A stretch of DNA of 6,016 nucleotides from Desulfosporosinus sp. (lineage in GTDB: Bacteria > Bacillota > Desulfitobacteriia > Desulfitobacteriales > Desulfitobacteriaceae), in the NCBI GenBank assembly GCA_016278585.1, contig JADQBO010000167.1, positions 1 through 6,016 on the forward strand. The letters are read 5' to 3'. The translations under genes and the position numbers were made by a program. This document shows, in pieces, positions 1 through 5,187 of the stretch. The stretch's first letter is position 1. Every line of letters begins with the position of its first letter. The notes under the pieces are model-generated. The model was not told the DNA's origin. It did no database searches and saw only the letters and a program-made list of their open reading frames with translations.

Positions 1-301
1 CCAAAAGATTAGAATTCGTTTAAAAGCATTTGATCACAAAACCCTTGACCAATCAGCAGAACGTATTGTAGAAACTGCAAAACGGACAGGTGCTCAGGTC
101 AGTGGACCCATTCCTCTACCGACAGAGAAAAGCATTTACACCATTTTACGCTCTCCGCATGTTAATAAAGATTCACGAGAACAATTTGAGATGCGCACTC
201 ATAAACGGCTGATTGACATTCTTGAGCCAACGACTAAAACAGTGGATGCACTTATGCGTTTGGATTTACCAGCGGGTGTAGATATCGAGATTAAGCTGTA
301 A
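1..301 (+). CDS. rpsJ: 30S ribosomal protein S10 (5' end missing)
   Basis: S10 is a small-subunit head protein; as NusE it also pairs with NusB in transcription antitermination. Reading from base 2 gives 99 residues beginning QKIRIRLKAFDHKTLDQSAE and ending GVDIEIKL, with TAA at 299-301. Family hallmarks seen are the RIRLKAFDH start, the loop ILRSPHVNKDSREQFE and the MRTHKRLIDI segment. The usual length is about 102 residues, so only about three N-terminal codons lie outside the window. Base 1 is a C ending the preceding codon, which fits an MAN- or MSN-type start better than MAK. It is the first gene of the S10 order, followed by an unusually long 182-nt gap before rplC. Nothing in the reading frame looks damaged. 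Identity is essentially certain; only the exact start is unseen. Confidence 0.97.
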   Translation, partial: QKIRIRLKAFDHKTLDQSAERIVETAKRTGAQVSGPIPLPTEKSIYTILRSPHVNKDSREQFEMRTHKRLIDILEPTTKTVDALMRLDLPAGVDIEIKL

Positions 302-317
302 TTGGATATAATTAGAG

Positions 318-346
318 TAGCAAAACATTTTATTCTGTGATATACT
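318..346 (+). promoter_or_regulatory. Predicted sigma-A extended -10 promoter between rpsJ and rplC
   Basis: TATACT at 341-346 matches five of six bases of the -10 consensus. TGTGA lies directly upstream (336-340), a full TRTGn extended -10 element. The best -35 at a 17-nt spacer is TAGCAA (318-323), only three of six matches, as is common for extended -10 promoters. The expected transcription start is near A353. The promoter would give rplC and downstream genes a transcript independent of rpsJ. In B. subtilis the mapped promoters of this cluster lie upstream of rpsJ, so this position is unusual. It is a sequence-based prediction without experimental support. Confidence 0.6.
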
Positions 347-356
347 ATCGTTATGT

Positions 357-412
357 TTGTTGCGAGAAACACCCGGTAGTGTGGAGTTATACTACGGAGT
401 GGATCCCAACGA
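357..412 (+). other. Leader hairpin 1 (bulged, GAGU tetraloop)
   Basis: The apical stem pairs GTAGTGTG (376-383) with TATACTAC (388-395): eight pairs, two of them G-U, around the loop GAGT (384-387). Below it CACCC (370-374) pairs with GG-A-GTG (396-401), with A398 bulged and G375 unpaired. An outer stem pairs TTGTTG (357-362) with CAACGA (407-412), including one G-U. The two lower stems are separated by an asymmetric internal loop (363-369 and 402-406). Nineteen stacked pairs with an internal loop and bulges resemble a protein-binding RNA more than a terminator. Pairing was worked out by hand. Confidence 0.5.
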
Positions 413-424
413 TATAAATAAAAT

Positions 425-468
425 AACGCTCTCGTGCTCCAGTAATATCTGGCGCACTTCAAAGCGTT
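425..468 (+). other. Leader hairpin 2, abutting the rplC Shine-Dalgarno
   Basis: An outer stem pairs AACGCT (425-430) with AGCGTT (463-468). An internal loop (431-433 and 458-462) leads to an inner stem in which GTGC (434-437) pairs with GCAC (454-457) and CCAG (439-442) with CTGG (449-452). These are separated by one T-C mismatch (438/453), and the apical loop is TAATAT (443-448). The fourteen pairs are all Watson-Crick. The 3' arm ends 1 nt before AGGAGG, inside a normal initiating-ribosome footprint. CTCC (437-440) could alternatively pair with GGAG of the Shine-Dalgarno (471-474), a weak four-pair switch. Confidence 0.55.
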
Positions 469-469
469 T

Positions 470-478
470 AGGAGGTGG
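470..478 (+). promoter_or_regulatory. Shine-Dalgarno that decides the rplC start
   Basis: AGGAGG (470-475) lies 8 nt before GTG at 484. An in-frame GTG at 475 would place the initiation codon inside the Shine-Dalgarno itself and add MAF before the conserved SKGILGKKIGMTQ start, so it is rejected. Confidence 0.9.
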
Positions 479-483
479 CATTC

Positions 484-1113
484 GTGTCAAAAGGAATTTT
501 GGGTAAAAAAATTGGTATGACTCAGGTTTTTACAACTGAAGGACGTGTAGTTCCGGTGACTGTCGTAGAAGCAGGTCCTTGCCCCGTGGTACAGAAGAAA
601 ACCGTTGCGACAGATGGCTACAACGCTATCCAAGTAGGTTTCTCAATGCTGCGTGAAAGCTTGAGCAACAAACCTCGAAAAGGACATTTTAACAAGGCTT
701 CACTCAAGCCGATGCGCTATGTTCGAGAGTTTCGAGTAAATGATGTCGAGAGCTATGAGATCGGACAAGAAGTAAAAGTTGACCTGTTCACGGTTGGTGA
801 CAAGGTTGATGTAGTAGGAACTTCTAGGGGTAAAGGGTTTGCAGGCATGATTAAGCGTCATAATGCTAGTCGTGGACCGATGGCACATGGATCTAAGTAT
901 CATCGTCGTTCAGGTTCCCTTGGCGCGAAGGGCCCGGCAAGAGTTTTTAAAGGCCGTGAGCTGCCAGGACGTATGGGCGGCGAACGTATAACAGTACAAA
1001 ACCTGGAAGTCATCCGGGTTGATATGGATAAAAACCTGATCTTGATTAAAGGGGCTGTCCCTGGAGCGAAAAAGTCGTTGCTCATTCTAAAGCCTTCTGT
1101 CAAGGCGAAGTAA
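484..1113 (+). CDS. rplC: 50S ribosomal protein L3
   Basis: L3 is an early-assembly large-subunit protein whose long internal extension reaches the peptidyl transferase centre. The 209-residue product has the conserved N-terminus SKGILGKKIGMTQVF (2-16), the motif SRGKGFAGMIKRH (114-126), the extension GPMAHGSKYHRRSGSLGA (131-148), VFKGRELPGRMG (154-165) and the C-terminal LILIKGAVPGAKKSLL (185-200). Length fits the family (about 206-210). GTG 484 is chosen because it sits 8 nt after AGGAGG and gives the family N-terminus. The gene follows the structured leader and is separated from rplD by 23 nt. One oddity is Ser143, where the family normally has Pro in HR-x-PGS. Identity is certain. Confidence 0.98.
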   Translation: MSKGILGKKIGMTQVFTTEGRVVPVTVVEAGPCPVVQKKTVATDGYNAIQVGFSMLRESLSNKPRKGHFNKASLKPMRYVREFRVNDVESYEIGQEVKVDLFTVGDKVDVVGTSRGKGFAGMIKRHNASRGPMAHGSKYHRRSGSLGAKGPARVFKGRELPGRMGGERITVQNLEVIRVDMDKNLILIKGAVPGAKKSLLILKPSVKAK

Positions 1114-1136
1114 CACTGAGAAAGGAGGAATAAGCA

Positions 1137-1760
1137 ATGCCGAAAGTTCAGGTATTAAATATGCAAGGCGCAGCTGTCGGAGAAATTGAACTCAGTGACA
1201 ATGTGTTCGGAATTACTCCGAATGTCCATGTTCTTCACTCAGCAGTTGTCTCGCAACTAGCTGGAGAAAGACGTGGAACTCAGTCTGCTTTGTTACGCGG
1301 CGAAGTGCGCGGAGGTGGACGTAAACCATGGCGCCAAAAAGGAACGGGCCGTGCGCGCTCCGGTAGCACGCGTTCTCCATTGTGGAGGGGTGGCGGTGTA
1401 GTTTTTGCACCTAAACCACGTAAGTACGGTTTTAAATTACCGAAAAAAGTACGCCGATTGGCTTTATACTCGGCACTCTCTTCGAAAGTTATGGAGCAAC
1501 AGCTGATTGTCCTTGAAGCTTTGAATATGAGTGAACCAAAAACTCGCGAGATGGTAAAAGTACTCAAAGCCCTCCATGTCGACAAGAAGGCCTTGATTGT
1601 AATGGACAATGTAGATGAAGCAGTGCTTCGCTCTGCACGTAATATTGAGGGTGTAAAGGCAATGGATGTGGCCGGAATGAATGTTTTCGATTTGCTTCAT
1701 CATGATGTTCTTGTGATGACTAAAGCAGCAGTAACTAAAGCAGAGGAGGTGTTAGCGTAA
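1137..1760 (+). CDS. rplD: 50S ribosomal protein L4 (uL4)
   Basis: L4 binds domain I of 23S rRNA, and its extended loop helps form the exit-tunnel constriction with L22. In E. coli it is also the repressor of the S10 operon. The 207-residue product shows the loop signature GGGRKPWRQKGTGRARSGS (59-77), followed by SPLWRGGGVVFAP (80-92) and PRKYGFKLPKKVRRLAL (94-110). The C-terminal domain ends with a DLLHHDVLVMTKAA segment. The tunnel-loop motif looks wild type, with no change typical of macrolide resistance. A strong AAAGGAGGA (1121-1129) lies 7 nt before the ATG. The stop TAA shares one base with the rplW ATG. Given the leader before rplC, L4 is a candidate autoregulator here too, though the sequence does not show this. 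Confidence 0.98.
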   Translation: MPKVQVLNMQGAAVGEIELSDNVFGITPNVHVLHSAVVSQLAGERRGTQSALLRGEVRGGGRKPWRQKGTGRARSGSTRSPLWRGGGVVFAPKPRKYGFKLPKKVRRLALYSALSSKVMEQQLIVLEALNMSEPKTREMVKVLKALHVDKKALIVMDNVDEAVLRSARNIEGVKAMDVAGMNVFDLLHHDVLVMTKAAVTKAEEVLA

Positions 1761-2047
1761 TGCGCGACGCACGAGATGTCCTCAAAAGTCCAGTGATATC
1801 AGAGAAGTCCGTAGGGCTTGTCGAAGATAACAAATACACCTTCTGGGTAAATCCTGCTGCGAACAAGATTGAAATCAAAGCTGCGGTAGAAAAGATGTTT
1901 AAAGTATCCGTGGTAGAAATCCGTACCTTGAGTGTTAAAGGGAAAAAGAAACGGGTTGGGAAATATCTTGGCAAAACATCCAATCGCAAAAAAGCGATTG
2001 CTACGCTTAAAGCTGGAGATAAGATTGATAACTTCGCGGGCCTGTAA
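1760..2047 (+). CDS. rplW: 50S ribosomal protein L23 (uL23)
   Basis: L23 sits at the polypeptide exit and is the docking site for trigger factor and SRP. The 95-residue product matches the family: RDVLKSPVISEKS (5-17) with the conserved Glu15 in the position used for trigger factor docking, the KYTFWVNPAANKIEIKAAVE strand-helix unit, VVEIRTLSVKGKKKR, and a basic loop before KKAIATLKAGDKI. The start ATG overlaps the rplD stop in TAATG, and its Shine-Dalgarno GAGGAGGTG (1743-1751) lies inside the last codons of rplD. This arrangement suggests translational coupling and matched output of L4 and L23. Length is typical (about 95-100). Confidence 0.97.
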   Translation: MRDARDVLKSPVISEKSVGLVEDNKYTFWVNPAANKIEIKAAVEKMFKVSVVEIRTLSVKGKKKRVGKYLGKTSNRKKAIATLKAGDKIDNFAGL

Positions 2048-2059
2048 GCAGCTTGAAGC

Positions 2060-2067
2060 AAAGGAGG
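2060..2067 (+). promoter_or_regulatory. Shine-Dalgarno of rplB with unusually wide spacing
   Basis: AAAGGAGG ends 13 nt before the rplB ATG (2081), wider than the 6-9 nt used by most other genes here. An out-of-frame ATG at 2071 lies only 3 nt after the Shine-Dalgarno and opens a nine-codon frame (2071-2100) running past the rplB start. Codon 2072-2074 in the rplB frame is TGA, so no in-frame upstream start exists. Confidence 0.7.
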
Positions 2068-2080
2068 ATAATGAAGAGCT

Positions 2081-2908
2081 ATGGCAATAAAGACTTTTAA
2101 ACCGACCTCTCCAAGTCGTCGGAATATGACAAGTTCGACATTTGAAGAGATTACTAGAACTGAGCCCGAACGCTCTTTAGTCAAGCCCTTGACTAAAAAG
2201 GCGGGACGGAATAACGACGGACGACTGAGTGTACGCCATAAAGGTGGCGGACATAAACGCAAATATCGTATTATTGACTTTAAGCGTACTAAAGATGGAA
2301 TTCCTGCTCGCGTCGCGAGTATTGAATACGATCCAAACCGCTCGGCTAATATCGCGTTATTGTTTTATCAGGATGGCGTCAAAACTTATATCTTAGCACC
2401 TAATGGGTTGCGTGTAGATCAAATGGTTGTTTCTGGTCCGGATGCAGATATTAAGGTGGGCAACACCTTACCCTTGCAAAATATTCCGGTCGGTACTTTA
2501 TTACACAACATCGAAATGAAACCTGGTAAAGGTGGACAGATGGTTCGCTCAGCTGGGGGATCAGCTCAACTTATGGCCAAAGAAGGTTCTTATGCAACCT
2601 TAAGACTTCCATCAGGTGAGATGCGAATGATCCGTATTGAGTGCCGTGCAACCATCGGTGAAATCGGAAACCTCGATCACGAGAATATCAACGTTGGTAA
2701 GGCCGGAAGGTCACGTTGGATGGGTATTCGTCCGACTGTCCGTGGATCTGTGATGAACCCTGTGGATCATCCACACGGTGGTGGTGAAGGCCGTAACTCT
2801 ATTGGTCGGAACCCATGCACTCCTTGGGGAAAACCAGCACTGGGCGCAAAAACCCGGAAGAAGAAAAACCCGTCGAATCGCTTTATTGTGAAGCGGCGTA
2901 CTAAGTAG
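2081..2908 (+). CDS. rplB: 50S ribosomal protein L2 (uL2)
   Basis: L2 is a large, highly conserved protein needed for subunit association and for building the peptidyl transferase region. The 275-residue product starts MAIKTFKPTSPSRRNMT. It carries HKGGGHKRKYRIIDFKR in the N-terminal part, the OB and SH3-like core with YDPNRSANIALL and GNTLPLQNIPVGT, and the C-terminal signature NPVDHPHGGGEGR with DHPHGGG at 229-235. The latter contains the conserved histidines near the peptidyl transferase centre. The basic tail TRKKKNPSNRFIVKRR is typical. Length is standard. The start is fixed by the family N-terminus despite the wide Shine-Dalgarno spacing. It follows rplW by 33 nt and precedes rpsS by 18 nt. 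Confidence 0.98.
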   Translation: MAIKTFKPTSPSRRNMTSSTFEEITRTEPERSLVKPLTKKAGRNNDGRLSVRHKGGGHKRKYRIIDFKRTKDGIPARVASIEYDPNRSANIALLFYQDGVKTYILAPNGLRVDQMVVSGPDADIKVGNTLPLQNIPVGTLLHNIEMKPGKGGQMVRSAGGSAQLMAKEGSYATLRLPSGEMRMIRIECRATIGEIGNLDHENINVGKAGRSRWMGIRPTVRGSVMNPVDHPHGGGEGRNSIGRNPCTPWGKPALGAKTRKKKNPSNRFIVKRRTK

Positions 2909-2926
2909 TCGAAAGGAGGCCCATAA

Positions 2927-3208
2927 ATGAGCAGATCTCTGAAAAAAGGACCTTTTGTCGAAGCTCGCTTACTCAAACGTGTAGAAGTGATGAACGAATC
3001 AGGCGAAAAACGCGTTATCAAGACGTGGTCCAGACGCTCAACAATTTTCCCGCAAATGGTCGGACTCACCATTGCGGTTCACGATGGACGAAAACATGTG
3101 CCAATCTATGTTACAGAAGACATGGTGGGCCATAAACTTGGTGAGTTTTCGCCAACCCGCACCTATAAGGGCCATGCTGGCAGTGAAAAATCCAGCGGCT
3201 TACGATAA
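2927..3208 (+). CDS. rpsS: 30S ribosomal protein S19 (uS19)
   Basis: S19 lies in the 30S head, pairs with S13 and contacts the A-site tRNA region and intersubunit bridge B1a. The 93-residue product has the diagnostic start MSRSLKKGPFVE, the RRSTIFPQMVGLTIAVHDGRKHVPIYVTEDMVGHKLGEF core described here by its ends RRSTIFP and HKLGEF, and the tail RTYKGHAGSEKSSGLR. Length equals the common 92-93 residues. AAAGGAGG (2912-2919) sits 7 nt before the ATG. The context rplB-rpsS-rplV is canonical. Nothing odd is seen. Confidence 0.98.
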   Translation: MSRSLKKGPFVEARLLKRVEVMNESGEKRVIKTWSRRSTIFPQMVGLTIAVHDGRKHVPIYVTEDMVGHKLGEFSPTRTYKGHAGSEKSSGLR

Positions 3209-3229
3209 TTCGAGAGGAGGTTAAGGCAC

Positions 3230-3571
3230 ATGCAAGCAAAAGCAGTGGCAAAATATGTACGTATCTCTCCTCGTAAGGTGCGCCAGGTTGTTAATTTGAT
3301 CCGTGGCAAAAAAATCAGTGATGCGTTCGCTATTCTTCAGTTTACCCCTAATGGATCTACAGGTGATGTAACCAAGGTGCTGAAGTCTGCAGTCGCTAAT
3401 GCAGGGCATAACTATGACATGAATGTTGATGATCTGTATGTTACTGAAATATGTGTGGATCAAGGACCGACTTTAAAACGCATCAAGCCTCGAGCTATGG
3501 GACGTGCTGATCAAATCCGGAAACGGACCAGTCACATTACTGTAGTTGTAGGCGAGAAGAAGGAGGGCTAA
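3230..3571 (+). CDS. rplV: 50S ribosomal protein L22 (uL22)
   Basis: L22 contacts all six 23S rRNA domains, and its long beta-hairpin lines the exit tunnel opposite L4. The 113-residue product shows VRISPRKVRQVVNLIRGK (10-27), the helix LKSAVANAGHNYDM, and the hairpin segment LKRIKPRAMGRADQIRKRTS (82-101) followed by HITVVV. The hairpin is full length, without the deletions or duplications known from macrolide-resistant strains. AGAGGAGG (3213-3220) lies 9 nt before the ATG. The last codons (KKEG) are encoded by the sequence AAGAAGGAGGG, which doubles as the Shine-Dalgarno of rpsC, only 3 nt separating the two genes. Confidence 0.98.
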   Translation: MQAKAVAKYVRISPRKVRQVVNLIRGKKISDAFAILQFTPNGSTGDVTKVLKSAVANAGHNYDMNVDDLYVTEICVDQGPTLKRIKPRAMGRADQIRKRTSHITVVVGEKKEG

Positions 3572-3574
3572 ACT

Positions 3575-4237
3575 GTGGGTCAAAAGGTTAATCCCAAAGG
3601 CCTCCGTGTCGGAATTATCCGGGACTGGGAAAGCCGTTGGTATGCAGACAAGAACTACATGGAACTTCTTCATGAGGATTTGAAGATTCGTGAGTTCGTA
3701 AAGAAAAAACTTAAACAAGCTGGATGTCCTAAAGTTGAAATCGAAAGGGCAGCTAGCCGTGTAAAAGTGTCTGTTCATGCAGCGAAACCTGGTATTGTTA
3801 TTGGACGTGGTGGCACTGAAGTAGAAAACCTGCGCAAACAACTTGAAGCCATAACTGGCAAGCAAGTAGCAGTAAATATCGTAGAAATTAAGAAACCTGA
3901 GCTTGACGCCCAACTAGTTTCAGAAAACATTGCTCTACAACTTGAAAAGCGTATATCGTTCCGACGGGCTATGAAACAAACAGTTGGTCGAACAATGAGG
4001 CAGGGTGCTCAAGGTATTAAAATTCAATGCAGCGGTCGTTTGGCTGGAGCCGAAATTGCCCGAACTGAATGGTATCATGAAGGGAAAGTTCCCCTTCACA
4101 CACTGCGTGCAGATATTGAGTACGGATTTGCCGAAGCCAATACCACGTATGGAAAAATTGGTATCAAGGTTTGGATTTATAAAGGTGAGGTTCTACCCGC
4201 CAAGAAGGCCGTCGCTCAGGTGGAAGGAGGAAACTAG
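3575..4237 (+). CDS. rpsC: 30S ribosomal protein S3 (uS3)
   Basis: S3 forms part of the mRNA entry site and, with S4 and S5, contributes to mRNA unwinding. The 220-residue product begins MGQKVNPKGLRVGIIRDWES, contains a type II KH domain with the GRGG loop at 77-80, and has the C-terminal domain with QTVGRTMRQGAQGIKI and GEVLPAKKA. Length is typical for Firmicutes (about 218-225). The start is GTG at 3575, 8 nt after GGAGG (3562-3566) inside the end of rplV, so translation is probably coupled. The TAG stop is immediately followed by the rplP ATG, another tight junction. Confidence 0.98.
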   Translation: MGQKVNPKGLRVGIIRDWESRWYADKNYMELLHEDLKIREFVKKKLKQAGCPKVEIERAASRVKVSVHAAKPGIVIGRGGTEVENLRKQLEAITGKQVAVNIVEIKKPELDAQLVSENIALQLEKRISFRRAMKQTVGRTMRQGAQGIKIQCSGRLAGAEIARTEWYHEGKVPLHTLRADIEYGFAEANTTYGKIGIKVWIYKGEVLPAKKAVAQVEGGN

Positions 4238-4675
4238 ATGTTAGTCCCAGCCAGAGTGAAACATCGTAAACAACATCGTGGCCGTTTATCAGGAAAGGCT
4301 ACACGTGGTAATAAAATTACTTTTGGTGAATACGGCCTTATGGCTTTAGAAGCAGGCTGGATTACAAATCGTCAGATCGAGGCTGCTCGTATTGCAATGA
4401 CACGTTATATTAAACGTGGTGGTCAAGTCTGGATTAAAATATTTCCAGATAAGCCTATTACAGCTAAACCTGCTGAAACACGTATGGGTAGTGGTAAAGG
4501 TTCGCCGGAATATTGGGTAGCTGTTGTAAAGCCAGGCCGTATAATGTTTGAGTTAAACGGCGTAACAGAGGAACAAGCTCGCGAGGCTCTACGTCTAGCA
4601 ATGCATAAACTCCCGGTTAAATGCAAGTTCGTTAGCCGTGCAGATCAAGAAGGAGGTGACGCAAATGAAAACTAA
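4238..4675 (+). CDS. rplP: 50S ribosomal protein L16 (uL16)
   Basis: L16 is a late-assembling protein that positions A-site tRNA and shapes the peptidyl transferase centre. The 145-residue product has MLVPARVKHRKQHRGR at the N-terminus, FGEYGLMALEAGWITNRQIE (29-48), and the conserved loop RMGSGKGSPEYWVAVVKPG (82-100). Arg82 aligns with E. coli Arg81, a residue known to be hydroxylated there; whether this organism modifies it is unknown. The ATG directly abuts the rpsC stop, and GGAAGGAGG (4222-4230) lies 7 nt upstream. The last eleven bases overlap rpmC, and the tail EGGDANEN is encoded by the rpmC ribosome binding site and start, so this tail is probably shaped by that overlap. Confidence 0.98.
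   Translation: MLVPARVKHRKQHRGRLSGKATRGNKITFGEYGLMALEAGWITNRQIEAARIAMTRYIKRGGQVWIKIFPDKPITAKPAETRMGSGKGSPEYWVAVVKPGRIMFELNGVTEEQAREALRLAMHKLPVKCKFVSRADQEGGDANEN
4652..4659 (+). promoter_or_regulatory. Shine-Dalgarno that decides the rpmC start
   Basis: GGAGGTGA is a near-perfect complement of the 16S rRNA 3' end and lies within the end of rplP. Its GGAGG is 8 nt before ATG 4665. The in-frame ATG at 4638 has no such site and would add nine residues before the family start MKTKDFRDLT, so it is rejected. Confidence 0.9.
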
Positions 4676-4868
4676 AGATTTCCGAGACCTGACTAATGAA
4701 GAAGTTTTAAAGGAAATCGACGAGTTTAAAACGGAACTGTTTAATTTGCGTTTCCAGTTGGCAACGGGACAATTAGATAATCCAATGCGAATTCGTGAAG
4801 TCCGCAAAGGAATTGCCCGCGGCAAAACGATTCTTCGTGAGCGCGAGTTAAAGATTGAACGTGCCTAA
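4665..4868 (+). CDS. rpmC: 50S ribosomal protein L29 (uL29)
   Basis: L29 is a small helical-hairpin protein beside L23 at the tunnel exit. The 67-residue product matches the family in length and pattern: MKTKDFRDLTNEEVLKEIDE, then ELFNLRFQLATGQLDNPMRI (24-43), then RKGIARGKTILRERE. The gene overlaps the end of rplP by 11 nt in another frame (ATGAAAACTAA), which suggests coupled translation. It is followed after 23 nt by rpsQ. Identity is certain from the LRFQLATGQL-NP-RI motif. Confidence 0.97.
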   Translation: MKTKDFRDLTNEEVLKEIDEFKTELFNLRFQLATGQLDNPMRIREVRKGIARGKTILRERELKIERA

Positions 4869-4891
4869 AGTGAGAAAGGAGGCATTTTAAC

Positions 4892-5152
4892 GTGGAAAGA
4901 GCCCAACGAAAGCTACGGTATGGTAAAGTTATTAGCGACAAGATGGATAAAACAGTCGTTGTAGCAGTTGAGATCACTGAGAGTCATCCGACCTATAAAA
5001 AGTCGATCACTCGTACGAAAAACTACAAGGCTCATGACGAAAACAACGAGGCCCGCATAGGGGATACTGTCACGATCATGGAAACTCGCCTCTTGAGCAA
5101 GGATAAGTGCTGGCGAGTGGTTGAGATAACTGAGAGATCAGTGGTTTGGTAA
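4892..5152 (+). CDS. rpsQ: 30S ribosomal protein S17 (uS17)
   Basis: S17 is an OB-fold primary 16S rRNA binder in the 5' domain. The 86-residue product shows RKLRYGKVISDKMDKTVVVA (6-25), the HP-Y loop (SHPTYKKSITRTKNYKAHDE, 31-50) and GDTVTIMETRLLSKDKCW (57-74). The start is GTG at 4892, 9 nt after AAAGGAGG (4875-4882). In the last motif relatives normally have ETRPLSK-KRW; here Leu67 replaces Pro and Cys73 replaces Arg. The frame is intact and length is usual (about 84-88), so it is expected to be functional. It is the last gene of the E. coli-style S10 operon, but no terminator follows. Confidence 0.97.
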   Translation: MERAQRKLRYGKVISDKMDKTVVVAVEITESHPTYKKSITRTKNYKAHDENNEARIGDTVTIMETRLLSKDKCWRVVEITERSVVW

Positions 5153-5170
5153 ATCTTTGATATTTAGTTC

Positions 5171-5179
5171 GGAAGGGGG
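5171..5179 (+). promoter_or_regulatory. Atypical Shine-Dalgarno of rplN
   Basis: GGAAGGGGG differs from the AAGGAGG used by neighbours by an A-to-G change in the core. It ends 8 nt before ATG 5188. An out-of-frame ATG at 5183 gives the two-codon frame ATG GAA TGA (5183-5191), whose stop overlaps the rplN ATG. Confidence 0.65.
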
Positions 5180-5187
5180 TCAATGGA

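Larger units (their letters stand above)
353..483 (+). promoter_or_regulatory. Putative structured 5' leader of rplC (candidate ribosomal protein autoregulatory RNA)
   Basis: This non-coding stretch follows the predicted promoter and contains two successive imperfect hairpins, roughly 357-412 and 425-468, joined by an A/T-rich linker (413-424). The rplC Shine-Dalgarno AGGAGG (470-475) begins 1 nt after the second hairpin, so its stability should affect ribosome access. No run of T follows either hairpin, so control of translation is more plausible than transcription attenuation. Ribosomal protein operons are often controlled by one of their own products binding such a leader; L4 does so for the E. 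coli S10 operon, but there the leader precedes rpsJ. L3 or L4 would be natural ligands here, but this is inference. Stems were found by eye; no covariation was tested. Confidence 0.5.

Noticed and set aside
360..393. Second promoter with TTGCGA (360-365) and TATACT (388-393)
   Set aside because: The 22-nt spacer is too long and there is no TG before the -10; the TATACT is better explained as the arm of hairpin 1.
376..424. Intrinsic terminator or attenuator after hairpin 1
   Set aside because: The hairpin is followed by an A-rich linker, not a T run, so transcription termination is unlikely.
199..462. Minus-strand open frame of 87 codons across the end of rpsJ and the gap
   Set aside because: It is antisense to a conserved gene and to the structured leader, with no recognisable protein features or ribosome binding site noticed.
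475..483. Upstream GTG start for rplC adding MAF
   Set aside because: The codon lies within the Shine-Dalgarno AGGAGGTGG, and L3 proteins begin at SKGILG, so GTG 484 is used.
1735..2262. Minus-strand open frame of 175 codons opposite rplW and rplB
   Set aside because: It is a mirror of two certain coding genes, has low-complexity composition and resembles no family.
4005..4244. Second + frame of 79 codons inside rpsC
   Set aside because: It lies wholly in another frame of S3 apart from its last few bases, has no Shine-Dalgarno, and its sequence is a frame-shifted shadow of S3.
4638..4664. Earlier ATG start for rpmC
   Set aside because: It lies within rplP without a ribosome binding site and adds nine non-family residues; ATG 4665 has ideal spacing.
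5153..5187. Separate spc promoter between rpsQ and rplN, as in E. coli
   Set aside because: The 35-nt gap has no credible -35/-10 pair.
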